A stretch of DNA of 22,053 nt from QYOJ01 sp043810345 (lineage in GTDB: Bacteria; Bacteroidota; Bacteroidia; Bacteroidales; FEN-979): NCBI GenBank assembly GCA_043810345.1, contig JBDROF010000061.1, forward strand, positions 1 to 22,053, given 5' to 3'. Under the pieces are notes generated by a model. That model worked only from the letters and a program-made list of their open reading frames with translations, was not told the origin of the DNA and made no database searches. This document shows, in pieces, positions 1 to 6,975 of this stretch; the first letter of the stretch is position 1, and the number at the start of each line of letters is the position of its first letter. Position numbers and translations under genes: made by a program.

Positions 1-291
1 TTCCCTGTAGGAACTGACAAGGAGCAGAAACACGCTTTCCACGTCTCCCAGAACTACCCGAACCCTGTCACCGATCATACTACGGTAAATGTACACTTGA
101 CACAATCAGGCACACTTGGACTTGAGGTGACCAACCTGATGGGTCAACGTGTTGAGACCCTCTCCAAAGGAATCTGCACAGCCGGAAACCACTATTTTAC
201 GATCAACACCAGGGGACTTTGCCCGGGTGTATACTTCTACACGGTATTCTTCACCGACAGTAAGGTGACGAAAAAGATGATCGTAGAGTAG
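1..291 (+). CDS. 3' end of a T9SS-sorted surface or secreted protein
   Basis: The reading frame is open from base 1 and ends at TAG 289-291, so only the last 96 residues are present. It contains the signature of a type A T9SS C-terminal sorting domain: an N-terminal 'QNYPNP' motif (residues about 18-23 of the fragment), a central 'NLMGQRVETL' strand, 'GLCPGVYFYTV' near the end, and a Lys-rich last strand (KVTKKMIVE). Such domains carry the protein through the outer membrane and are removed when the protein is attached to the surface or released. The function of the missing N-terminal part cannot be inferred. A perfect hairpin follows the stop codon, before ccmB. Confidence 0.9.
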   Translation, partial: FPVGTDKEQKHAFHVSQNYPNPVTDHTTVNVHLTQSGTLGLEVTNLMGQRVETLSKGICTAGNHYFTINTRGLCPGVYFYTVFFTDSKVTKKMIVE

Positions 292-309
292 CGGACGGAT
301 TGACTCGGC

Positions 310-327
310 GTCCCGAGTTCTCGGGAC
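310..327. repeat. Perfect 8-bp inverted repeat between the T9SS gene and ccmB
   Basis: GTCCCGAG, a TT spacer and CTCGGGAC form a perfect palindrome 19 bp after the T9SS gene stop. No T-run follows, so it is not a textbook intrinsic terminator. It could still stop or stabilise the upstream transcript, or be a dispersed palindromic repeat. Confidence 0.6.
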
Positions 328-350
328 TCCTCTCACTGACACGGTGCACC

Positions 351-1010
351 ATGCTGCTACACGAAGTCAAGGCCCTCATTGGCAAAGATATCAAACTGGA
401 GTTAAAGCAGAAGTACGTCCTGAACGGCATTCTGCTTTATCTCCTTTCTACCATTTTTGTCACCTACCTCGCTTTTGAAGAGGTGATCACCACCGAGACC
501 TGGAACTCGCTCTTCTGGATCATTCTGTTGTTTGTAGGGGTGAATGGCATCAGCAAAAGCTTCGTCCAGGAGAGTCCGGCCCGCTATATTTACTATTATA
601 CGATTGCCAGCCCGCAAGCGGTGGTGCTATCCAAGATCCTTTACAACCTTCTCCTGATGACCATCCTCTCCCTGCTCTCGTTCGGGATGTTCCTCCTGCT
701 GATGGGGAACCAGGTGGTCAACACCGGATTGTTCATCCTGGCACTGATCCTGGGCAGTTTCGGCCTCTCCTCCATCCTCACCCTGGTGGCTGCCATCGCC
801 TCGAGGGCCAGCAACAACTTCTCCCTGATGGCGGTCCTCAGCTTCCCCATCATCCTGCCTCTCTTGCTTACCCTGATGAAGATCTCCAGGCTGGCCCTCA
901 CCAGCACTGAATGGACGGGTACCACCGGCCCTCTCGTCATTCTGCTCACCATTAATCTGGCCGTGATCATCCTCGCCTATTTATTATTTCCGTATCTTTG
1001 GCGGGATTAA
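351..1010 (+). CDS. ccmB: Haem exporter subunit CcmB
   Basis: This 219-residue, very hydrophobic protein has about six membrane segments and the CcmB layout: a basic amphipathic N-terminus (LLHEVKALIGKDIKLELKQK), a first helix near residues 25-42, a conserved cytoplasmic stretch around 'SFVQES' and 'LSKILYN', then four closely packed helices. CcmB is the membrane subunit of the CcmAB transporter that frees haem-loaded CcmE from CcmC. The frame is open further upstream, but those residues would be encoded by the palindromic spacer, so ATG 351 is chosen. It lies 45 bp before ccmC and the two probably share a transcript. No ccmA ATPase gene is in the window. Confidence 0.88.
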   Translation: MLLHEVKALIGKDIKLELKQKYVLNGILLYLLSTIFVTYLAFEEVITTETWNSLFWIILLFVGVNGISKSFVQESPARYIYYYTIASPQAVVLSKILYNLLLMTILSLLSFGMFLLLMGNQVVNTGLFILALILGSFGLSSILTLVAAIASRASNNFSLMAVLSFPIILPLLLTLMKISRLALTSTEWTGTTGPLVILLTINLAVIILAYLLFPYLWRD

Positions 1011-1023
1011 AAGTACCCCCCGG

Positions 1024-1037
1024 CCCCCTAAAGGGGG
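1024..1037. repeat. CCCCCTAAAGGGGG palindrome between ccmB and ccmC
   Basis: A 6-bp stem (CCCCCT/AGGGGG) with an AA loop lies in the 44-bp ccmB-ccmC spacer, just ahead of the ccmC start. A related element, CCCCTTCAGGGG, occurs at 9252-9263. Similar C4-5/G4-5 elements are, from general knowledge, common between genes in Bacteroidota. Confidence 0.6.
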
Positions 1038-1054
1038 AGAGAAAGAATGGCTGT

Positions 1055-1729
1055 ATGACCGATAAACTAAAAATACCGGGAATCTGGTGGAAGTTACTCG
1101 GTTTTCTGCTGCTGCTCTATGCAGTGATCTATGGATTTTTTGTCCCGATACCCGAGACGATGATCGGCGGATCATTGAGAAATGTCTTCTACCACGTGGG
1201 GATGTGGTTCGGGATGTTTGCGATGCTGGTTACCTCTTTTATCTTCAGCCTCCGGTACCTGAAGGGATTCAGGTTGAAGGAAGACCTGGTAGCGGTAGAA
1301 GCTGCGAATGTAGGGATCCTTTTCGGTATTCTGGGACTGATCACCGGGATGATCTGGACAAAAAGCACCTGGGGAGCATTCTGGGTCAGAGACCCGAAGC
1401 TGGATGGCGCTGTAGTTGGGATGTTCATCTACCTCGCCTATATGGTGCTTCGCGGATCGATTGATGATACGCACAAACGGGCCAAAGTATCGGCTGTGTT
1501 CAATATCGTTGCCTTCATCCTCTGGATTGTCTTTGTACTGGTACTGCCCCGCATATCGAGCTCCACAATTCATCCTGGCCAGGACGGCGCCCCTATCATG
1601 GCCCTGGATCTCTCGGTCACGACCCGGATCGTCTTCTATCCCGCTATGGCTGGATGGATCCTTCTTGGCTTCTGGATCATGAATTTGCGTGTGAGAACCA
1701 GGAGAATAGTTATGAAGCAGGAGAAATAA
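1055..1729 (+). CDS. ccmC: Haem-handling protein CcmC (variant WWD motif)
   Basis: A 224-residue protein with six predicted membrane helices, matching the usual CcmC length. It belongs to the WWD-domain haem-handling family, which presents haem to CcmE on the outer face of the inner membrane. The tryptophan-rich loop is present (WGAFWVRD, residues 106-113), and two histidines sit where the axial haem ligands are expected, His47 (in FYHVGMWFG) and His173 (in STIHPG). The loop departs from the classical WGxxWxWD: the last Trp is Arg112. ATG 1055 is preferred because upstream residues would be translated from the CCCCCTAAAGGGGG repeat. It is followed by a heptamer array and then a small ccmD-like gene. 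Confidence 0.9.
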   Translation: MTDKLKIPGIWWKLLGFLLLLYAVIYGFFVPIPETMIGGSLRNVFYHVGMWFGMFAMLVTSFIFSLRYLKGFRLKEDLVAVEAANVGILFGILGLITGMIWTKSTWGAFWVRDPKLDGAVVGMFIYLAYMVLRGSIDDTHKRAKVSAVFNIVAFILWIVFVLVLPRISSSTIHPGQDGAPIMALDLSVTTRIVFYPAMAGWILLGFWIMNLRVRTRRIVMKQEK

Positions 1730-1732
1730 AGC

Positions 1733-1764
1733 ATTACGAATTACGAATTACGAATTACGAATTA
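1733..1764. repeat. ATTACGA heptamer array (about 4.6 copies)
   Basis: Four exact copies of ATTACGA plus a partial ATTA lie immediately after the ccmC stop and end 8 bp before the ccmD-like start. Confidence 0.95.
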
Positions 1765-1772
1765 AATTGGAT

Positions 1773-1934
1773 ATGGGACCAGATAGCAAATTATACATTG
1801 TTGTTACCGTTTTGGCGGTGATCCTCGTTGGGATTTTCGCTTACCTTTTTTTCATGGACAGAAAGGTGAGGAAGATTGAAAAAGAGATCAAGGAGCATGA
1901 TCAGAAACAACACGAGGGAGACAAAGGGATATGA
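1773..1934 (+). CDS. Small single-pass membrane protein, CcmD-like
   Basis: A 53-residue product with a short polar N-terminus (MGPDSKLYI), one membrane helix at about residues 9-27 (VVTVLAVILVGIFAYLFF) and a charged, coil-prone tail rich in Lys and Glu. CcmD proteins are just such small, poorly conserved proteins with one membrane segment; they help release haem-bound CcmE from CcmC. Identification rests on topology, size and position between ccmC and ccmE rather than on sequence motifs. Its stop codon overlaps the ccmE start by 4 bp (ATGA at 1931-1934), which suggests translational coupling and supports it as a real gene. Confidence 0.72.
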   Translation: MGPDSKLYIVVTVLAVILVGIFAYLFFMDRKVRKIEKEIKEHDQKQHEGDKGI

Positions 1935-2350
1935 AAACAATCCATATTGTGATTATCATTCTGGTGGTGGTTGCAGTGGGGGTGGTTATCTCCACCATCT
2001 CCGACTCCAGCACATACGTGACTTTCACACAGGCTGCCGGGCAACCGAACAAGGAGTTCCATGTGATCGGAACACTCAGTCCCGACAAAGAGCTGATCTA
2101 TGATGCGGAGAACAATCCCAACGAATTCATCTTCTATATGTTGGATCAGGAAGGCACGGAGCGGAAGGTGATCTACCACAACGCCAAACCCCAGGATTTT
2201 GAACGCTCGGAGCAGGTGGTGATCATCGGCTCAATGATGAACGATTCGGTGTTCGAAGCCAGGAGCCTGCTTCTCAAATGCCCCTCGAAATACAACGATG
2301 AGGATCAGCCCGAAAAGTTCGGCGAGAAGCAGTTTGGGTCCGACGATTGA
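1931..2350 (+). CDS. ccmE: Haem chaperone CcmE, Cys (CxxxY) variant
   Basis: A 139-residue protein with an N-terminal membrane anchor (residues about 4-22) and a periplasmic beta-barrel domain with recognisable CcmE landmarks: 'FHVIGTLS' near 43-50, 'FIFYMLDQEG' near 66-75, and 'VVIIGSM..DSVFEARSLLLKC' near 96-117. CcmE binds haem covalently and passes it to the cytochrome ligase. In the classical protein the haem attaches to His in a HxxxY motif. Here the motif reads CPSKY, with Cys117 and Tyr121, the CxxxY form known from archaea and some bacteria with a variant System I. The start overlaps the ccmD-like stop. No ccmF, ccmG or ccmH follows; the next gene is a UbiD homologue. Confidence 0.9.
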   Translation: MKTIHIVIIILVVVAVGVVISTISDSSTYVTFTQAAGQPNKEFHVIGTLSPDKELIYDAENNPNEFIFYMLDQEGTERKVIYHNAKPQDFERSEQVVIIGSMMNDSVFEARSLLLKCPSKYNDEDQPEKFGEKQFGSDD

Positions 2351-2500
2351 CAATAATCAAGTTCCAAATACCAAATAACAAATAAATTTCAATGATCAAA
2401 ACTCAATGATCAAAACTTAATAATCAGAACTGTTTCGAAACTTTGATAATTGGTTCCTTGAATATTATTTGTCATTTGGAATTTGATGTTTGGTGCTTTG
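2351..2500. repeat. AT-rich repeat region with 14-bp tandem units and inverted ends
   Basis: The ccmE-ubiD spacer contains two exact copies of the 14-mer CAATGATCAAAACT (2390-2403, 2404-2417) and a third copy matching 11 of 14 (2418-2431). Outside these, GTTCCAAATA...AACAAATAA (about 2361-2385) is imperfectly complementary to TTATTTGTCATTTGGAA (about 2466-2482), so the block could fold into a long hairpin. No confident promoter was found in it. Confidence 0.7.
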
Positions 2501-2506
2501 AAAGTT

Positions 2507-4477
2507 ATGCCTTATAAAAACATTTCACAGTTCATTTCCACGCTGGAGGATGCCGGGGAACTGATCCGGATCAAGGAGTTCGTCTCCCCGAAGCTGGAGA
2601 TCACGGAGATTACCGACAGGATCTCCAAACAAAACGGCCCGGCACTATTGTTCGAGAATACCGGTACCGGATTTCCCCTGCTGATCAATGCCATGGGATC
2701 AGAGAAACGAATTTGCATGGCTTTGGGAGTGGACCATCTCGACGATATTGGCCACGAAATAGATGCGATCCTGCAGGCTTTCCTCTTACCTAAGCAACGT
2801 TTCCTGGATAAAATACGGACGCTCCCTTTGCTGCAGGAGCTGGCTTCCTGGATGCCGAAACGCAAAAAAGGGAGAGGAGCGTGCCAGGAGGTGGTGATGG
2901 AGGTTCCTGATTTAACAAAGCTTCCGGTTCTCACCTGCTGGCCTGCCGATGGAGGGCCGTTTATTACGCTGCCGTGTGTGCATACTATCAGTCCGCAGTC
3001 TGCAGTCCACAGTCCGCAGTCAACGGTTTATCCATCACCACATCACCACATCACCACATCACCACGGCACCACGGCGCCACGGCGCCACCCTCACCACCT
3101 TCCAGAAATCTGGGGATGTACCGCATGCAGGTGTTCGGACCTGATCTGACCGGGATGCACTGGCACCTTCACAAAGGATCCGCACATCACTACCAACAGT
3201 ATAAGAAACTGGACCTGAGGATGCCTGTCTCGGTGACCCTGGGCGGCGATCCGGTTTATACCTATGCAGCTACCGCCCCATTACCGGAAAACCTGGATGA
3301 GTACCTGCTCGCCGGCTTTCTGCGGAAGCGGAAGGTAGAACTGGTCAAATGCCTGACCAACGACCTGGAGGTACCGGCAGATGTCGATTTTGTGATTGAA
3401 GGGTATGTGGATCCGGCCGAAGAGCTGATCCTGGAGGGGCCGTTTGGGGATCACACAGGTTTTTATTCACTGGCCGACTACTTCCCGCGGTTTCATGTCA
3501 CCTGCATCACCCACCGGAAGGGGGCGGTTTACCCGGCCACCATTGTGGGAATCCCTCCCCAGGAAGATGGTTGGATCGGGAAAGCCACCGAGCGAATCTT
3601 CATTAAGCCATTGAAGATGAGTCTAGTACCTGAGCTGACAGATATGCACATGCCCGTGGAGGGCGTTTTCCACAACATCGTGCTTGCAAGCATCGAGAAA
3701 ACGTATCCCGGACAAGCTGAAAAGGTGATGAATGCCTTGTGGGGAGCCGGGCAGATGATGTTCAACAAGATCCTGGTGGTGACCGATCCCGACGTAGATC
3801 TGACCAACTACCAGGAGGTAGCCAGAGCTATATCCAATCACGTAAACCCCCTGAACCATATCCTTTTTTCCCGCGGACCAGTGGATATCCTCGACCATTC
3901 GAGCGCTGAGTATGCTTCGGGTAGTAAGATGGGAATCGATGCTACACGGAAAACCGGCGAAGCTCTTCTCGTTGATACCGGAATAGACCAGGCTGCATTG
4001 ATTGCACGGATTCCAGAGATTGCTGGAATCAATGATTCGCTGATCCGCGAAGGGATTCACATCCTGATCCTTTCCTTCCGGAAGAGCAAACCGGGTCATG
4101 CCCGGTTGCTTGCCACTGCTCTTCTGGAGGCGGGATTACCGGAACGGGTTCGCTTTGTGGTTTTGGTGGACGAGCAGGTAGATCCGATGGATATTGCTAC
4201 GGTGGTATGGTTTGGAGCGAATAATATAGACCCGGCCCGTGACTGTTTCTTCCCCGAAAGAATGGGGAAAAAATCTGAGGTTCTTTTCCTCGATGCCACC
4301 CGGAAAAACCTGGAACTGGACGAATTCAGAAGAGAGTGGCCCAACGTGATCGTAATGGATGACACCACTATCCGGAAGATCGATGAAAAGTGGCCGGTGT
4401 TAGGATTGGGCCCTGCCATCCCTTCCCCTTCAACTCATTATAAATCACTGGTTTCCAGAGGCGGTCCCCTCTATTAA
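2507..4477 (+). CDS. UbiD-family (prenylated-FMN) decarboxylase with repeat-encoded insert
   Basis: 656 residues from ATG 2507. UbiD enzymes use prenylated FMN to decarboxylate aromatic or alpha,beta-unsaturated acids, for example in quinone biosynthesis; the substrate cannot be told from sequence. Family hallmarks are present: 'RNLGMYRMQV' with Asn201 (metal) and Arg206 (catalytic), 'GMHWHLHKG' with a metal-ligand His near 218-222, and 'LEGPFGDHTG' with Glu310 and Asp315 as the catalytic acids. Between 'LPCVHT' (155-160) and Arg200 there are about 39 residues of low complexity (rich in Ser, Pro and His) where relatives have a loop of roughly ten. This stretch is encoded by two tandem repeat arrays, and the frame is kept. 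TTG 2483 and ATG 2486 are alternative starts, but 2507 gives the usual family N-terminus (MPYKNISQFI). Confidence 0.9.
   Translation: MPYKNISQFISTLEDAGELIRIKEFVSPKLEITEITDRISKQNGPALLFENTGTGFPLLINAMGSEKRICMALGVDHLDDIGHEIDAILQAFLLPKQRFLDKIRTLPLLQELASWMPKRKKGRGACQEVVMEVPDLTKLPVLTCWPADGGPFITLPCVHTISPQSAVHSPQSTVYPSPHHHITTSPRHHGATAPPSPPSRNLGMYRMQVFGPDLTGMHWHLHKGSAHHYQQYKKLDLRMPVSVTLGGDPVYTYAATAPLPENLDEYLLAGFLRKRKVELVKCLTNDLEVPADVDFVIEGYVDPAEELILEGPFGDHTGFYSLADYFPRFHVTCITHRKGAVYPATIVGIPPQEDGWIGKATERIFIKPLKMSLVPELTDMHMPVEGVFHNIVLASIEKTYPGQAEKVMNALWGAGQMMFNKILVVTDPDVDLTNYQEVARAISNHVNPLNHILFSRGPVDILDHSSAEYASGSKMGIDATRKTGEALLVDTGIDQAALIARIPEIAGINDSLIREGIHILILSFRKSKPGHARLLATALLEAGLPERVRFVVLVDEQVDPMDIATVVWFGANNIDPARDCFFPERMGKKSEVLFLDATRKNLELDEFRREWPNVIVMDDTTIRKIDEKWPVLGLGPAIPSPSTHYKSLVSRGGPLY
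2989..3023. repeat. CAGTCnn heptamer array inside the ubiD-like gene
   Basis: Five consecutive 7-bp units (CAGTCCG, CAGTCTG, CAGTCCA, CAGTCCG, CAGTCAA) lie within the coding sequence. The unit belongs to the same family as the intergenic array at 12842-12897. Confidence 0.92.
3033..3088. repeat. CATCACCA/CGGCGCCA octamer array inside the ubiD-like gene
   Basis: Seven 8-bp units: four exact CATCACCA, then CGGCACCA and two CGGCGCCA. Neither this period nor that of the heptamer array before it is a multiple of three, so gain or loss of a single unit would shift the reading frame. Confidence 0.95.
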
Positions 4478-4509
4478 CTTTCTTTAACATACTGTTTAAA
4501 AGAAATTTA

Positions 4510-4517
4510 TATTTTTG
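4510..4517 (+). promoter_or_regulatory. Probable -7 element for the TonB-dependent receptor gene
   Basis: TATTTTTG matches the Bacteroidota -7 consensus TAnnTTTG and lies 17 bp before ATG 4535. No clear TTTG is found at the -33 distance; the nearest candidate is TTTA at 4483-4486. Confidence 0.5.
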
Positions 4518-4534
4518 TTGGTTAAACTTTCCTT

Positions 4535-6946
4535 ATGAGAAAACATTTACCCTTCTACTTCATGGTGTTTGCAGGGTATTTTGTTTCCATCAATCTTTCC
4601 GCCCAGAATTGTGTGATAAGAGGAAAGGTCATGGATGATAATACCTCGGAGTTGATGCCTTTTGTCAACATCGGTATTAAGGGATCCTCTACCGGAACAT
4701 ATAGCGATAGCAGCGGCCATTACCACCTGGAGATCCCCCGGGGAGATCATACCCTGGTGGTCACCTGTGTGGGCTACGACCGGCATGAGAGGAAAGTGGT
4801 GGTGCATGGACAAAAGGAGATCGTGATCGATTTCATCCTTTCGCCCGGTACCCAGGAGTTGAATACCGTGGTGGTTACCGGCTCCAAGTACGAGCAAAAG
4901 ATTGAGGAGTCAATCGCTTCAATAGAGGTGCTGAAAGCTCCTGCCATTCATGCTTCCAACCCACAGAGCATTGATAAAGCCATCGATAAGATCCCGGGAA
5001 TCACGATCATCGATAATGAACCTCAGATCCGGGCCGGCAGCGGTTTCAGCTCCGGTATGGGGAGCCGGGTGATGGTGATGGTTGACGAGATGCCCATCCT
5101 GCGAGGTGATGCAGGTCGTCCAGCCTGGAGCTTCCTCCCGGTGGACGATGTCGAGCAGATTGAGGTGGTGAAGGGCGCGGCATCGGTGGTATACGGCTCT
5201 TCAGCCATCACCGGGGCGATCAATATCCGGACAGCCTTTCCAAAAGACAAGCCCATTACCAGGTTAAATACCTTCCTTGGGATCTACAATACCCCATCCC
5301 GAAGCTATGCCACTCCCTGGTCGGGCCTGAATCCCCTGGTCTATGGCATCTCGCTCTCTCATCTTCAGAAGTTTGACAATTTCGATTTAGGCATAGGAGC
5401 CAACTATTACGCTGATCAGGGATATATCGGAGGCACCCCGGAGCTGCTTCCGGATTCTGTATTTAACAAAGGAGAGTTTGAACGGCGTGCGAAGGTGTAC
5501 TTCAATACCCGGGTAAGAAATAAAAAGATCGACGGACTGACTTACGGCCTGAATGGAAACTTCATGTACAGCGACAATGCACAGACTTTTTTCTGGTATG
5601 ATGCCGACACGAACATATATCGTTCCTATCCCGGAGCTCTTTCCCATTTCAAGGAGTTCACCTTCTTTGTGGATCCCTACATCAAATACTACAACGACAG
5701 CGGCAACAGTCACAGCTTCAAGAACCGGATCTATTATGGCAATACCAAAGCCAATAATGACCAGTCGAACCGCTACCTGACGATCTACACGGAATACCAG
5801 TACACCAAAACGTTCAAGAAGATGGGGGGGATGGTATTGATTGCCGGTTTGATGAATTCGTATTCACATTCTTACGGCCAGGTATTCTCCGGCATCCTGG
5901 CCGCCGACAGCACCACCACTGCCGGTGAATATGGCACCTATGAATCGGAGAACCTGGCGATCTACATGCAATTTGAAAAGAAATTCCTCGACCGGGTCAC
6001 CATCCTTGTTGGCGGTCGCTGGGAGTATTACCAGATTGCCAATTTCTTTGAAAACAAACCGATTTTCAGGACAGGATTTAACCTTCAGGCAACCAGGGGA
6101 ACCTTCGTCAGGGGATCGATCGGACAGGGGTATCGCGCTCCAAGTATCGGGGAACGTTACATCACCACCAATTCGGGTGGATTTGGCTTCTATCCGAATC
6201 CCAGGCTCGCCTCAGAGACCAGCATGTCGTATGAGTTGGGGGTGAAACAACTCTTCAAAATCGGGAAATTCGCCGGAATGGCCGATCTGGCAGGGTTTCT
6301 GGAATACTATAACAATTATGTGGAGTTTAACTTTGGCAACTGGGGGAATTCAACCCCCGATAAAAGCCTGGGTTTTAAATTCCTCAACACCGGCCCGGCC
6401 CGGATCTATGGAGTCGACTTTGCGTTGGCTGGAGATGGCAAGTTGGCCCGCAACCTGGAACTTTCTCTCCTGGCAGGCTATACCTACTCGGTTCCGCAAG
6501 CTTTGGAGCCAAACCTGGTCTATTATGCAAATTTCGAGAATAGCCTCGGGAAGGTAAGGAAATATTCCTACAGTATTACTTCCACCGATACGAACAACTA
6601 CATCCTGAAATACAGGATCCAGCATCTGGCCAAAACGGACCTCCAACTGACATTCAAAAAAAGATATTCGGCCGGAATTACCGGAAGATATTACGGATTC
6701 ATGAAGAATATCGATATCTTCCTGTATCAATTGGATAGGCCCGGTGGTATGCATTCGGGGATTGTGAAGTACCGCGAGGAGCATAACAAAGGGAACTTCA
6801 TCGTCGACTTCCGCGTATCCTTTCTTTTCCGTGACTTTAAATTTTCCCTGTTGATGAATAACGTATTCAATACAGAATATTCGCTTCGTCCGATTACCAT
6901 TGAGGCGCCAAGAACCACCTCTCTTCAGGTAGTCATGACGATCTGA
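4535..6946 (+). CDS. TonB-dependent outer-membrane receptor
   Basis: 803 residues. It has a signal peptide (MRKHLPFYFMVFAGYFVSINLSA, cleavage before Gln24), then a carboxypeptidase-regulatory-like beta-sandwich at about 27-110 ('VIRGKVMDDNTSELMPFVNI', 'GHYHLEIPRGDHTLVVTCVGY'). A TonB-box-like segment follows (LNTVVVTGSKYE), then the plug domain at about 120-235 ('IDKAIDKIPGITI', 'VEQIEVVKGAASVVYGSSA', 'GAINIRT'). The remainder is a 22-strand barrel containing 'GQGYRAPSIGERY', typical of these receptors. It imports a substrate across the outer membrane using TonB energy; the substrate is unknown (siderophore, cobalamin, metal or glycan are all possible). The next gene, a T9SS-sorted protein, begins 29 bp downstream and may be its surface partner. 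Confidence 0.93.
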   Translation: MRKHLPFYFMVFAGYFVSINLSAQNCVIRGKVMDDNTSELMPFVNIGIKGSSTGTYSDSSGHYHLEIPRGDHTLVVTCVGYDRHERKVVVHGQKEIVIDFILSPGTQELNTVVVTGSKYEQKIEESIASIEVLKAPAIHASNPQSIDKAIDKIPGITIIDNEPQIRAGSGFSSGMGSRVMVMVDEMPILRGDAGRPAWSFLPVDDVEQIEVVKGAASVVYGSSAITGAINIRTAFPKDKPITRLNTFLGIYNTPSRSYATPWSGLNPLVYGISLSHLQKFDNFDLGIGANYYADQGYIGGTPELLPDSVFNKGEFERRAKVYFNTRVRNKKIDGLTYGLNGNFMYSDNAQTFFWYDADTNIYRSYPGALSHFKEFTFFVDPYIKYYNDSGNSHSFKNRIYYGNTKANNDQSNRYLTIYTEYQYTKTFKKMGGMVLIAGLMNSYSHSYGQVFSGILAADSTTTAGEYGTYESENLAIYMQFEKKFLDRVTILVGGRWEYYQIANFFENKPIFRTGFNLQATRGTFVRGSIGQGYRAPSIGERYITTNSGGFGFYPNPRLASETSMSYELGVKQLFKIGKFAGMADLAGFLEYYNNYVEFNFGNWGNSTPDKSLGFKFLNTGPARIYGVDFALAGDGKLARNLELSLLAGYTYSVPQALEPNLVYYANFENSLGKVRKYSYSITSTDTNNYILKYRIQHLAKTDLQLTFKKRYSAGITGRYYGFMKNIDIFLYQLDRPGGMHSGIVKYREEHNKGNFIVDFRVSFLFRDFKFSLLMNNVFNTEYSLRPITIEAPRTTSLQVVMTI

Positions 6947-6975
6947 TAAAATCAATCACAAAAACAACAACCCAT

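Noticed and set aside
310..327. Intrinsic terminator after the T9SS gene
   Set aside because: The stem is strong but no T-run follows, so it is listed only as an inverted repeat.
998..1054. Upstream start for ccmC at 998
   Set aside because: The added residues come from the CCCCCTAAAGGGGG repeat and overlap the end of ccmB; ATG 1055 gives a normal CcmC N-terminus.
2949..3149. Alternative-frame small protein across the ubiD repeat arrays
   Set aside because: It is low-complexity translation of the same repeats in another frame; the UbiD frame has the conserved motifs on both sides.
6350..6955. 201-residue leftward frame opposite the first receptor gene
   Set aside because: It is antisense to conserved barrel sequence and shows no family signature or promoter.
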